From a virus, in the IMG/VR virus record IMGVR_UViG_3300037108_000012, positions 1 through 64,000 of that record: a stretch of DNA of 64,000 nucleotides. One strand, given 5' to 3'. Below are positions 7,758 through 15,121 of this stretch, piece after piece. The notes under the pieces are model-generated. The model did not search any database. It was not told the origin of the DNA and worked only from the letters and a program-made list of their open reading frames with translations. The translations under genes were made by a program, and so were the position numbers. Position 1 is the stretch's first letter; each line of letters starts with the position of its first letter.

Positions 7758-7773
7758 TTGGTTGCCTATCAAA
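7758..7773 (-). promoter_or_regulatory. Left-arm intergenic element, copy 5
   Basis: TTTGATAGGCAACCAA on the transcribed strand, identical to copy 4. The TGA in it is the stop of the HTH gene at 7769-7894. Confidence 0.6.
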
Positions 7774-7894
7774 GTCCAAGGTCGTCAAGAATACCCTGTA
7801 CCATGCGTTCATTCATGCCGATCTCAGCCGCTATCTGGTGGGATGTGCGACCAGCAAGCCATAGCCGTTTGATCCTGCGCTCTGTCTGAGTCAC
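7769..7894 (-). CDS. Minimal helix-turn-helix protein (41 aa)
   Basis: GTG start; VTQTERRIKRLWLAGRTSHQ... then IAAEIGMNERMVQGILDDLG. The RLWLAGRTSHQIAAEIGM segment has the pattern of GcrA-like or sigma-factor HTH domains. It is flanked by two copies of the intergenic element. A DNA-binding regulator is likely, possibly of that element, but this is inference. Too short for more. Confidence 0.6.
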   Translation of the reverse strand: MTQTERRIKRLWLAGRTSHQIAAEIGMNERMVQGILDDLGL

Positions 7895-7936
7895 TTTCGA
7901 TCTCCTATCAAATGCTTGCACGTTGCTTGCCAATGC

Positions 7937-8074
7937 TTACAGAATTCCATGGGCGCGTAGGAACCAAAGGACCGCGCCGATAAGCAGCAGGTCAATGGCG
8001 GTGAGAGTTCCAAGACCCAAAAACGTTTTCCAGTTTGGCACTCCGTAGACGGTTTCTCCAGGAATATCTTTCAT
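7937..8074 (-). CDS. Single-pass membrane microprotein (45 aa)
   Basis: MKDIPGETVYGVPNWKTFLG followed by a hydrophobic helix (TAIDLLLIGAVLWFL) and a short RAHGIL tail. AGGAGAAAC precedes the ATG at 8074. An in-frame extension upstream crosses a regulatory-looking TCCTATCG sequence and is not used. Function is unknown. Confidence 0.6.
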   Translation of the reverse strand: MKDIPGETVYGVPNWKTFLGLGTLTAIDLLLIGAVLWFLRAHGIL

Positions 8075-8118
8075 AGATGTTTCTCCTATCGCACAAGGAA
8101 TCAAAAACAGGTTAACAG

Positions 8119-8457
8119 TTAATTCCACTTCTGGTGGTCGGACTCCATCGGTAGAATGACTTTGGTGATCTGGTACGGCGCATCATGCCTGATAGGTGCT
8201 TTGATGTGCCGTGACGGTTGAAGAGGATACGGTCGGTCGTCCAGCAGGTGTCCGGCCTCATGGAGAAATTCATCGGTCCATTGTGCGGCCAGGACTCCGG
8301 CAAATTCATCCAATTTTTCAGGAATCATTTTAGGTCGCGGCTTTTCGGCCTTGCGCTCGGCTTCATACTCCGCCCGTTCGTACCGGATGCGGATAGGAAG
8401 AAGAGCAAAAATGACAAGCAGTAAAACTGCGCCGATGATGTAATCAGGATGAACCAT
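8119..8457 (-). CDS. Membrane-anchored protein (112 aa)
   Basis: The N-terminal transmembrane helix IIGAVLLLVIFALLPI (about residues 7-22) is followed by a basic, then soluble region. WTDEFLHEAGHLLDD near 62-76 contains HEAGH, an HExxH-like metal site. This could be a small membrane-bound metallopeptidase-like protein, but one motif is weak evidence. GGAGAG lies before the ATG. Confidence 0.6.
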   Translation of the reverse strand: MVHPDYIIGAVLLLVIFALLPIRIRYERAEYEAERKAEKPRPKMIPEKLDEFAGVLAAQWTDEFLHEAGHLLDDRPYPLQPSRHIKAPIRHDAPYQITKVILPMESDHQKWN

Positions 8458-8479
8458 AAAGCACTCTCCAAGTGTTGAA

Positions 8480-8495
8480 TTGGTTTCCTATCAAA
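8480..8495 (-). promoter_or_regulatory. Left-arm intergenic element, copy 6
   Basis: TTTGATAGGAAACCAA on the transcribed strand, a perfect consensus copy, upstream of the membrane-anchored protein gene. Confidence 0.6.
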
Positions 8496-8524
8496 GCGTG
8501 CCGGATGCGTCAGGGGCGGTTAGG

Positions 8525-8809
8525 CTACAATCCCCAAAACTCTCTGCGCTCGTCGCTCATGCTGCCGTTGCGCCCGACCTCTTCGCCATACGCCTCGATG
8601 GTGAGTAGCGCTGCGGCTAAATCCTCGTCATCCTGCTGCGCGGGATCAAAATCATACGGCCACTGATTGATCTCCCAGTTGTCGGCTGGAATGCGAGTAT
8701 ATTCGGCCAAGGTCTGTTCGTCGGCGCGAAATGCGCTGCGCACTACATCGTTGCTATCCACTAACAGAATTGAGTCGTATCCTCCATTGTGGGTCATCAC
8801 GAGTGTCAT
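8525..8809 (-). CDS. Hypothetical acidic protein (94 aa)
   Basis: MTLVMTHNGGYDSILLVDSN... with a DPAQQDDEDLAAALL stretch. GGGAGGG precedes the ATG. No family is recognised. Confidence 0.65.
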   Translation of the reverse strand: MTLVMTHNGGYDSILLVDSNDVVRSAFRADEQTLAEYTRIPADNWEINQWPYDFDPAQQDDEDLAAALLTIEAYGEEVGRNGSMSDERREFWGL

Positions 8810-8845
8810 GTTGTTCCCTCCCAGGGCGTGTACCCTGCTTGCATT

Positions 8846-8863
8846 TTCCTATTCGCATAGGAA
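8846..8863. promoter_or_regulatory. TAGGAA inverted repeat (operator-like)
   Basis: TTCCTATTCGCATAGGAA, a 7-bp perfect inverted repeat around 4 nt, followed 11 bp on by copy 7 of the intergenic element. A similar TCCTATGCGCGTAGGA lies at about 10144-10158, also next to a copy of the element. Confidence 0.45.
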
Positions 8864-8874
8864 TTAAAAACGGT

Positions 8875-8890
8875 TTGGTTCCCTATCAAC
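8875..8890 (-). promoter_or_regulatory. Left-arm intergenic element, copy 7
   Basis: GTTGATAGGGAACCAA on the transcribed strand, between the 8901-9125 and 8525-8809 genes. Confidence 0.6.
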
Positions 8891-8900
8891 TGAGAACGTG

Positions 8901-9125
8901 TTAAAGGTTAACGACCTCTCGGATTGTGTACCATCCCCAGGGACCGCGCCGATGGATAACGAACCTATCGGGAGCCAAGCAGCCGGACTCTGGGCCATTG
9001 ACAAGGTAATTCTGTGCGATCTCGCGGGCTTCGTCGATGGAGTCCACTGGTCCGATAATCTGGTAGTGGTCCCAAACTCCGATTCCTTCTACATCGGCTT
9101 CGACTACTAGTATTCCGTATTCCAT
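8901..9125 (-). CDS. Hypothetical protein (74 aa)
   Basis: MEYGILVVEADVEGIGVWDH... with DSIDEAREIAQNYL, a pattern seen in small sensor-like alpha/beta proteins. AGGAG precedes the ATG by 9 nt. Function is unknown. Confidence 0.65.
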   Translation of the reverse strand: MEYGILVVEADVEGIGVWDHYQIIGPVDSIDEAREIAQNYLVNGPESGCLAPDRFVIHRRGPWGWYTIREVVNL

Positions 9126-9152
9126 AAAGCATTTCTCCTGAGAATTGAAAGG

Positions 9153-9521
9153 TTATGCCGCGTCAATTTGCAACTGCCATTTGATAGCGCGAACGCGGGA
9201 AATAATCGCGTTAATGCGTCCAGCTTCTCGCACTTCCCGCAAGTTGGAATAATCTTTCAGCATGGTAGGAACTTCGACAATAGCGGTGTTAGACCACTCA
9301 TCAAAATTCTTTTCAGTTCCCGGCTGCTCGTATTGAATTGCCTCTGCAATGGCCGCGCAAGGAACTGAGTTTCCCATCCTGAGAATGGCCGCGCAAATAG
9401 CTTGCACTTTGGATTCATTCTCTTCTGTGACCACTTTACAGGTCTTTGCGCGTCCGAGTAAACGAAATTCGGGCGGTGCAACCGTGCTGTACTCGTCGCC
9501 AGCCTTCGCAATAATAACCAT
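9153..9521 (-). CDS. Hypothetical protein (122 aa)
   Basis: MVIIAKAGDEYSTVAPPEFR... mixed alpha/beta, with a helical C-terminus. GGAGG precedes the ATG by 9 nt, and copy 8 of the intergenic element lies just upstream. No recognised domain. Confidence 0.65.
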   Translation of the reverse strand: MVIIAKAGDEYSTVAPPEFRLLGRAKTCKVVTEENESKVQAICAAILRMGNSVPCAAIAEAIQYEQPGTEKNFDEWSNTAIVEVPTMLKDYSNLREVREAGRINAIISRVRAIKWQLQIDAA

Positions 9522-9544
9522 AAAGCAATTCCTCCGTGTTCCGT

Positions 9545-9560
9545 TTGGTTCGCTATCAAA
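9545..9560 (-). promoter_or_regulatory. Left-arm intergenic element, copy 8
   Basis: TTTGATAGCGAACCAA on the transcribed strand, between the WNGL repeat gene and the 9153-9521 gene. Confidence 0.6.
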
Positions 9561-9563
9561 CGG

Positions 9564-10133
9564 TTATTCGAGTGATTCTTTGATTGACTCCAGTATTGAC
9601 TTTGGCAGGTCCATCAATTCTTCATCGTCCAAGCCGTTCCACCATGAGAGCCGCTGTGAATCGTCCAAGCCGTTCCACACTGAGAGCCGCTGTGAATCGT
9701 CCAAGCCGTTCCACACTGAGAGCCGCTGTGAATAGGTCAAGCCGTTCCACCATGAGAGCCGCTGTGAATCGTCCAAGCCGTTCCACACTGAGAGCCGCTG
9801 TGAATAGGTCAAGCCGTTCCACCATGAGAGCCGCTGTGAATCGTCCAAGCCGTTCCACCATGAGAGCCGCTGTGAATAGGTCAAGCCGTTCCACCATGAG
9901 AGCCGCTGTGAATCGTCCAAGCCGTTCCACCATGAGAGCCGCTGTGAATCGTCCAAGCCGTTCCACCATGAGAGCCGCTGTGAATCGTCCAAGCCGTTCC
10001 ACACTGAGAGCCGCTGTGAATAGGTCAAGCCGTTCCACACTGAGAGCCGCTGTGAATAGGTAAAGCCGTTCCACTTGCTTACTCGCTCGGCTAAGAGTGT
10101 TTTGATCTGTGCTACCAGTTCGCTTTTATTCAT
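9564..10133 (-). CDS. WNGL(DD/TY)SQRLS tandem-repeat protein (189 aa)
   Basis: Starts MNKSELVAQIKTLLAERVSK behind a strong AGGAGG, then 12 full copies of an 11-residue repeat WNGL(DD/TY)SQRLS(V/W), and ends DEELMDLPKSILESIKESLE. Variation is almost confined to two sites, each with two states. Regular Trp, Leu and Arg spacing suggests a helical solenoid. I know no function for this repeat. The plus strand is also open through the array, but it has neither a ribosome site nor unique ends. Confidence 0.75.
   Translation of the reverse strand: MNKSELVAQIKTLLAERVSKWNGFTYSQRLSVWNGLTYSQRLSVWNGLDDSQRLSWWNGLDDSQRLSWWNGLDDSQRLSWWNGLTYSQRLSWWNGLDDSQRLSWWNGLTYSQRLSVWNGLDDSQRLSWWNGLTYSQRLSVWNGLDDSQRLSVWNGLDDSQRLSWWNGLDDEELMDLPKSILESIKESLE
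9627..10077. repeat. 33-bp tandem repeat array, about 13 copies
   Basis: The plus-strand unit contains CCAAGCCGTTCCACCATGAG. Copies differ as GAC GAT versus ACC TAT and GTG versus TGG when read on the coding strand. Mosaic arrangement of these two variants suggests unequal recombination. Confidence 0.9.
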
Positions 10134-10165
10134 TGCTCGCGCCTCCTATGCGCGTAGGAATCAAT

Positions 10166-10181
10166 TTGGTTTTCTATCAAA
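10166..10181 (-). promoter_or_regulatory. Left-arm intergenic element, copy 9
   Basis: TTTGATAGAAAACCAA on the transcribed strand, followed by a TAGGAA inverted repeat and the AGGAGG of the WNGL repeat gene. Confidence 0.6.
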
Positions 10182-10183
10182 GG

Positions 10184-10351
10184 TTAGGCCGCTGCCGTTC
10201 TGCAAGGTTCGCAATAGTTCAGCATTCCCGGCCTATTTTCGGTTTCCTTGCCGCATCCAATACATATAACGGTAGGATGATCCTTCAGCGATTGCTTAAC
10301 GTAATCGTCCCATAACTGGAGTGGTTTAGTTGGTGGACGTGGAATTTTCAT
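10184..10351 (-). CDS. Zinc-ribbon microprotein (55 aa)
   Basis: MKIPRPPTKPLQLWDDYVKQ... with two Cys pairs, ICIGCGKE and YCEPCRTA, spaced 16 residues apart as in a zinc ribbon. GGGAGAG precedes the ATG. It is probably a small nucleic-acid or protein adaptor, but its partner is unknown. Confidence 0.65.
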   Translation of the reverse strand: MKIPRPPTKPLQLWDDYVKQSLKDHPTVICIGCGKETENRPGMLNYCEPCRTAAA

Positions 10352-10452
10352 TGCTTACGCTCTCCCATAGCGTTAGTAGATGATGCTTGCGTTATGCTTG
10401 CGTGATAGCCTTAGAACGAACTGGAAGGCCACTAGGAACGATTAACAGTGAC

Positions 10453-10474
10453 GGGCAAGGGATTACCCTGCCCG
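10453..10474. promoter_or_regulatory. GC-rich hairpin downstream of the VWA gene
   Basis: GGGCAAGGGATTACCCTGCC can fold on itself with one mismatch. It lies just beyond the stop of the 10483-11631 gene. There is no T-run, so this is not a classical terminator. It may limit read-through or protect the RNA. Confidence 0.35.
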
Positions 10475-10482
10475 CGTAGGAA

Positions 10483-11631
10483 TCAGCGATTCAAATAAAC
10501 CGTTTCGCCAAAGGGGGCGGTATTCTGTTCATCGGTTGAAAGCCATATTACCGGCACATTGCAATTCTCAGGGAACGGACCTTCAAGGTCAGTAATCATA
10601 ACGGCGCAGACCGCTGTACCTTCGTCTTCAATCGCCTTCAGTACCGGCCTAAAATCAGTTCCACCGAAGCCGGTAGGCTTCCACGTCAAAGTATCGCCTT
10701 TATCAAAGCGGTCAACACTGGACACTTCGGAATCAAAGTAATAGACGTTTACAGCAAGTGGCGAAAGTTCATCTATGATACTTTCCAGTGTTCCACGGGC
10801 AAAAGATAAAGACTCTGCCGATACGCTGCCGCTTGTATCAATGCCTATTGCAATCTCTCCGAGTTCCCTTGACTCAAGAGCGGGCAGGTACAATCCTTGC
10901 GCGATATACCGGGAGTTCGGCCTGCTCCAAGAGTAATCGGAATTGCAGCGTTCTGAAAAGAAGCGGAGTAACAGGGAACGAACGTCGATCTTAGCCTTGA
11001 GTGAATCCTTGACCGTTCTTGCGAGTCCACCGGGCAATTTGCCGCACATCTTAGCAGCGTTCATGGCTTGACTAGCCTTCTGTTTCCATTCCTGCTCAGT
11101 GGGAGCGGGTTCACCGTCACTGTCGGGACCAGTGGGAGCGTCCCTTACTTCTCCGAGCGGGTCCGGCTTGCTTTGCCCTTGCGCTGGATTATTGCCCTGC
11201 CCTTGACCGTTCCCATTGCCGTTAGGTTGCGGCTTGTCATTCTGTTGAACGCGGGCATAATGCCATTCCGCCGATTTTCCCGAAACACTAGGAAACAATG
11301 ATCCAGCGGGCAAAGTAAAGCCGGAATCACGTAATTCTGAATTTATGGAATAATCACAGGCGATATTCCAATTTTTAGAATCGCGAGCTTCTCTCCGCCA
11401 TGGGTGACCCATTGCACAGTGAAACACTTCATGCGCGACTAACGCGGTAATCCTATCATGCGGTAAGGAATCAATAAAAGCTGGATTGTAGCCTAGGGAC
11501 CGCCCGTCAGTCCATGCGGTCTCACAGCTTGTATCCTCTTTGAACTTCAAGGATAAGGCAAGGGAACCAAAAAAAGGTTGGTCTAAAACTAACGAAACGC
11601 GGGCAGCGGTCATTTTGCTTTGAGCGGTCAT
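10483..11631 (-). CDS. HExxH metallopeptidase-like and VWA-like protein (DUF2201-type)
   Basis: A 382-residue protein starting MTAQSKMTAARVSLVLDQ behind GGGAAGG. The N-terminal domain has AHEVFHCAMGH near residues 67-77 (HExxH plus a distal His), a zinc-peptidase signature. A Gly/Asn/Gln-Pro-rich linker follows. The C-terminal VWA-like domain carries the metal-site motif GIDTSGS near 268-274 and ends with strand-rich sequence. This is the layout of DUF2201 proteins, which are usually encoded beside a MoxR-type AAA ATPase, as here. The pair probably acts as a chaperone or remodelling machine; the client is unknown. Confidence 0.85.
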   Translation of the reverse strand: MTAQSKMTAARVSLVLDQPFFGSLALSLKFKEDTSCETAWTDGRSLGYNPAFIDSLPHDRITALVAHEVFHCAMGHPWRREARDSKNWNIACDYSINSELRDSGFTLPAGSLFPSVSGKSAEWHYARVQQNDKPQPNGNGNGQGQGNNPAQGQSKPDPLGEVRDAPTGPDSDGEPAPTEQEWKQKASQAMNAAKMCGKLPGGLARTVKDSLKAKIDVRSLLLRFFSERCNSDYSWSRPNSRYIAQGLYLPALESRELGEIAIGIDTSGSVSAESLSFARGTLESIIDELSPLAVNVYYFDSEVSSVDRFDKGDTLTWKPTGFGGTDFRPVLKAIEDEGTAVCAVMITDLEGPFPENCNVPVIWLSTDEQNTAPFGETVYLNR

Positions 11632-11669
11632 AGAATCCTTCCCGTAATGCTTGCGTCCATGCTTGCTAA

Positions 11670-11699
11670 ACTGTATTCGATACGGCAAACGATTGTCAA
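11670..11699 (-). promoter_or_regulatory. Leftward sigma70-type promoter
   Basis: -35 TTGACA (11699-11694), an 18-bp spacer, and -10 TACAGT (11675-11670). It lies between the 11738 stop and the 11631 start, so the VWA gene can be expressed apart from its upstream partners. Confidence 0.6.
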
Positions 11700-11737
11700 A
11701 TGTGCCCGCATAACGGAGCGGGCAGGCCGATAGGAAT

Positions 11738-12607
11738 TTAGAAGATATTCCCATACGTTGCATTCATTGAATCGAGGATTGACTGCGCTTGCTTTGCGGT
11801 ATCATGCCGTACATCGGCATTGTCGCGCAAGGTCTGAGGTTCCGTGGAAGCGAGGAGTTCCGTTTGACGGCGGAGCGCTTCAAGTTGTGGATCTTCGGTG
11901 ACGTTCAAACGTGTAAGCACATCACACAATTCCCGCGCATTCCCGATAAGCGTATCGCGGAAAATTGCATCAGGAGAAGAGCATTTTTCGACTATCGCGG
12001 AAACTACTTTCCGCAAGCGGTCTACTGCTCCATCTTTGCCAGTCATCGCAGCGGTGAATGCTTGCGATACGCGGGCTTCAGTGCGGGCTGCAATGGTATC
12101 AATCTCAGATTGTGCAAGGGTAACGCGGAAGTCAGTACCTTGCGGAACTGGAGCGTATTCCACGGTCCATTCGTAGCGGTCTCGGATATTTGTAGGATAA
12201 TCGGAGTCCTGAAACATTCCGTTTAGAACGCGCTGCGCCTCAAGCCGATAGGATGGATACTCTGAAATGAAGTCAGACAAGAGACTATCGGCAGTGTGAA
12301 AGCCTTGCCGAATGGTATCAGTGTATGCCTGATAATTTTTCACCGGGAGCATTCTCCAACCGTCATCGGACCATGGCAGAGTTTGCGCATAGTTGAGCAC
12401 GCGCAAGTTGGCAATGTGCGAGACCAGCGCTTTGTAAGCTGGCGCATCGCCAGGTAACAGGCATTTATTGTACCTGCCCGCATCGAGAGTGGTTCCGTGA
12501 GCGGTTGCGGTATCCTGAGACACTTTGCGGTCATACTTGCGGGCGGACCATGCGCTGATACGCAAGCTAACGAGCATTGCGCGTGTATGAAGATCATTCG
12601 TGGTCAT
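11738..12607 (-). CDS. Conserved partner protein between AAA ATPase and VWA genes (289 aa)
   Basis: MTTNDLHTRAMLVSLRISAW... then SARKYDRKVSQDTATAHG. The central part (LPWSDDGWRMLPVKNYQAY) and helix-rich C-terminus resemble a protein commonly placed between phage AAA and VWA genes, perhaps DUF3150-like; that label is uncertain. AGGAG precedes the ATG. No catalytic motif is seen. It is probably a structural or adaptor subunit of the AAA-VWA system. Confidence 0.7.
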   Translation of the reverse strand: MTTNDLHTRAMLVSLRISAWSARKYDRKVSQDTATAHGTTLDAGRYNKCLLPGDAPAYKALVSHIANLRVLNYAQTLPWSDDGWRMLPVKNYQAYTDTIRQGFHTADSLLSDFISEYPSYRLEAQRVLNGMFQDSDYPTNIRDRYEWTVEYAPVPQGTDFRVTLAQSEIDTIAARTEARVSQAFTAAMTGKDGAVDRLRKVVSAIVEKCSSPDAIFRDTLIGNARELCDVLTRLNVTEDPQLEALRRQTELLASTEPQTLRDNADVRHDTAKQAQSILDSMNATYGNIF

Positions 12608-12666
12608 TTTCGTATTCTCCTGATAATCGGTTATGGTACGTTTACAGCATGGCGGAAGGATAAAAA

Positions 12667-13701
12667 TTACTCTCTGCCGCTTATCAATTGCCCGATAGGA
12701 CCGCTATTCAAACGAACGAAAGAATCGGTGTACTGAATTTTTTCGTCACGGCGGATAGCGTCACGGATAAGCAAGACAGCGAATTCTCCATGCTGCGCTT
12801 CGGTGTAGAGGCGAGTGGCGTAGGTTGCGATACGGTTGAAGTTCATATCGTTTGCGCGGGCGGCGAGTCCTACCGATACAGCATACAATTCGCTAGGCTT
12901 GCTAGGAATTGCGGCAGTATCGGGAGCTAACAGAATCGCGTCAAGGTTGACAAGTGACCGATACATTGACCGAAAAGACAGGTACTCTAGCGCTGCGCCT
13001 TCTCCCACTGCGCCGGAAAATGCGGCAGACTCAATATCAGCGGGCAAGTTGAGCGCTTCGAGTTTGGCAACGTGCGACCACGTTCTTGGAACAGGCGAGT
13101 TTGTTAGGTCTGCCGTTGCTTGAAAGTTGCACAGAAGATCGGAGCGGAAGCGCAAAAATGCAATGAGCATAGGACTAACGCTATGAGCGTATGCCCATGT
13201 ACTCCAGTCATCGATATTGGCTTCAAGGTCAACGATACAGGCAAACCGGGATTTTACCGGCTCTAAAATCCCTGATACTCCAGCGCGGTCACTGCGCCGA
13301 TTCGTCGCGGCAACAAAGGTAATGCAATCCGGCAGAATGTGCCCGTTTACCCGTCGCGCAAGGATAAGTTGCATAAAGCTAGCTTGCACAGCAGGAGTTG
13401 CTTGACCTAGATCGTCAAGCAGCCAAACAGTAGGACGAACGGCATTTATTGCCGTTGCCAGTTCGCCAAACGGCAGGAAAGTGGCGGTGTTTCCATCGGC
13501 TTTCGGCCATGGGAGACCTTTAGCATCGGTAGGATCTGCTACGGCAGGATGTGAGATTAGAAGGTCTGCTCCCGCACTAGCAGCCGCTTGTGCGATAATG
13601 TCGGACTTTCCTACTCCCGGAGCACCTGTAATCAGTAAAGGCAAACGGGCAGGAATCATGGCTGCAAGTAACGCGGTCAATTGTTTTGGCGATACGCTCA
13701 T
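12667..13701 (-). CDS. MoxR-type AAA+ ATPase
   Basis: A 344-residue protein. Walker A is GAPGVGKS at about 26-33, Walker B VWLLDDLGQ near 92-100, sensor I FVAATNRRSD near 129-138, and an arginine-finger candidate (EPVKSRFA) lies near 147-154. These features define a MoxR/CobS-like AAA+ ATPase. Such proteins work with VWA-domain partners, and here the VWA protein lies two genes downstream. GAGGTGA precedes the ATG. Confidence 0.85.
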   Translation of the reverse strand: MSVSPKQLTALLAAMIPARLPLLITGAPGVGKSDIIAQAAASAGADLLISHPAVADPTDAKGLPWPKADGNTATFLPFGELATAINAVRPTVWLLDDLGQATPAVQASFMQLILARRVNGHILPDCITFVAATNRRSDRAGVSGILEPVKSRFACIVDLEANIDDWSTWAYAHSVSPMLIAFLRFRSDLLCNFQATADLTNSPVPRTWSHVAKLEALNLPADIESAAFSGAVGEGAALEYLSFRSMYRSLVNLDAILLAPDTAAIPSKPSELYAVSVGLAARANDMNFNRIATYATRLYTEAQHGEFAVLLIRDAIRRDEKIQYTDSFVRLNSGPIGQLISGRE

Positions 13702-13758
13702 AAAATCACCTCGAAATGAATTACCGATATGCGCTTCGGCGGACGGTTAAACAAAGGT

Positions 13759-13941
13759 CTAGTGAATTTCAGCATCAGGCGCAAAGCGCTCGCCAGCGTG
13801 AATGCGTCCAAAACAATGGCAAGATACCTTTGTTTGATCGTGACCGCAAGACTCATACAAGCCATTCACGACCCAAGCCTGATGCGTGTAATCAAAGCCG
13901 TTCACGTTCAAAGGGTACTGGTTTGGATTCTCAAGTTTCAT
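13759..13941 (-). CDS. Small His/Cys-containing protein (60 aa)
   Basis: MKLENPNQYPLNVNGFDYTH... then VNGLYESCGH and KVSCHCFGRIHAG. The Cys/His spacing (CGH...CHC...H) suggests metal binding. AGGAG precedes the ATG by 8 nt. It is the first gene of the leftward arm after the divergent region. Confidence 0.65.
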   Translation of the reverse strand: MKLENPNQYPLNVNGFDYTHQAWVVNGLYESCGHDQTKVSCHCFGRIHAGERFAPDAEIH

Positions 13942-14040
13942 CGGTTAATCTCCTGTACAACACTCTATACTTAGCAAGCAACGTGCCAAACTCTATAAAC
14001 GTGTATATAGTTGATTTTAATGAGAGACGATTAAAAGCAG

Positions 14041-14090
14041 AGTGGTATTTATTTACCACTTCCCCAAGAAAAGAGAAAACATTTACCACT
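14041..14090. repeat. ATTTACCACT repeats (operator or iteron candidate)
   Basis: ATTTACCACT occurs at 14051-14060 and 14081-14090, exactly 30 bp apart, and its inverse AGTGGTA is at 14041-14047. The first two form a 7-bp hairpin. The spacing (three helical turns) suits a regulator binding site. Confidence 0.45.
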
Positions 14091-14356
14091 ATTTAGGGAA
14101 GCATTTATTTATGTTGCGTAGAATCAACATCTTAGATTTTATAGGCGCGATAGGAATAAAGGGACACTGCCCGCGTGCATCTATATATAGGATAGCGGGA
14201 GCGGAACCCATAGGCCGATAGGAATTAAATACTACTTATCTGGTAGACACTATAAAGGGTAGACTATGGACGCGGTAGCGGCAGGGACCGCGCAGCGGTC
14301 TCGCACTCAGTCGCAAATAATCTTTATTCGAGCAGCCTGTATTTGTTCCATCGGAC

Positions 14357-14390
14357 GCCGATTATTATTTCATCGCGCCGATTATTATTT
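14357..14390. repeat. GCCGATTATTATTT direct repeat
   Basis: A 14-bp perfect direct repeat at 14357-14370 and 14377-14390, flanked by two copies of ATTTGTTCC. Short iteron-like repeats in the divergent region; role unknown. Confidence 0.5.
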
Positions 14391-14918
14391 GTTCCGCTCA
14401 ACTTTAATTAAATTACGTTTGTACACACTTAAACGCGGTATTTATTACAGGAGGAGTAACGCCTTTATTGCCACCAACGATCTTCGATTAAGCGCTATCA
14501 AGAAACAGGCGCAAGAAAACGCGGTCAAGGCGCATCGGCGAGCGCTGTGAGCCGGTACAGGCGCATCTATCGGCGCGGGAGCGCTCAACAGGCCGGTAAA
14601 GGCCATAAACAGGCTATTTAGGCGCATATTTAGGGATTATGGGTGCAATGGGATCGATACAGGGAGCGGAGCGGTAGAGCCGATTCTACCAAAAGAGGAT
14701 AAAAGTTACCTTTTGAGTACCATAATGGCAGTATTGTTACTATAATTGTCTTTATTGTGGCGTAAGAATTGCTAGTCGAGTTGTCCACCACCACGCCGAC
14801 CATCGAAGGCTACGACGCCTCAAGTCGTTGTAAGTAAACAACTTAGAAATCAAGAAGCGCAGAAAAATAATATAAAATTTATTGAGAATAGTGGCGCAGA
14901 AAAATAAAAAGAAAATAG

Positions 14919-14947
14919 TTGTAATAAGAATACAAGTGTGATAATAT
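14919..14947 (+). promoter_or_regulatory. Rightward sigma70-type promoter
   Basis: -35 TTGTAA (14919-14924), exactly 17 bp, -10 TAATAT (14942-14947), then an AT-rich start region and the ATG of the first rightward gene at 14969. It is well placed to drive the whole early rightward cluster. Confidence 0.7.
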
Positions 14948-14968
14948 AACAACAAGTGAGGTAAGAGT

Positions 14969-15121
14969 ATGAATTTGAAAGATTTGTTAGTAAAGTGTGG
15001 GCGGTGTGGTCATGAATGGCAAAAACGGATAGAGAAACCCGTTCACTGTCCGAAGTGTAAATCTCCGTATTGGAACAAGCCGAGGGTACGTGAAAAGAAA
15101 GTGGTGAGTGATGGGCGGTAG
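14969..15121 (+). CDS. Zinc-ribbon microprotein (50 aa)
   Basis: MNLKDLLVKCGRCGHEWQKR... with CGRC and CPKC pairs 15 residues apart, a rubredoxin-like zinc ribbon. GAGGTAAG precedes the ATG. It is the first gene after the rightward promoter and overlaps the HNH gene start by 11 bp. Confidence 0.7.
   Translation: MNLKDLLVKCGRCGHEWQKRIEKPVHCPKCKSPYWNKPRVREKKVVSDGR

Larger units (their letters stand above)
13942..14968. other. Divergent intergenic region, about 1 kb, repeat-rich
   Basis: It separates the leftward and rightward gene arms. I find no convincing gene: a 94-codon plus-strand frame at 14266-14550 has no ribosome site and odd composition. The region mixes AT-rich blocks, GCGC-rich blocks, direct repeats, inverted repeats and two GATAGGAAT motifs (14147 and 14218). 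Both arms must be promoted from here, and a replication origin is possible. Confidence 0.5.

Noticed and set aside
9584-10063. Plus-strand frame RPSRSTMRAAVN repeats
   Set aside because: It is open only because of the 33-bp repeat, and has no ribosome site or unique ends.
14266-14550. 94-codon rightward frame in the divergent region
   Set aside because: No ribosome site, composition unlike the neighbours, and it spans the short direct repeats.
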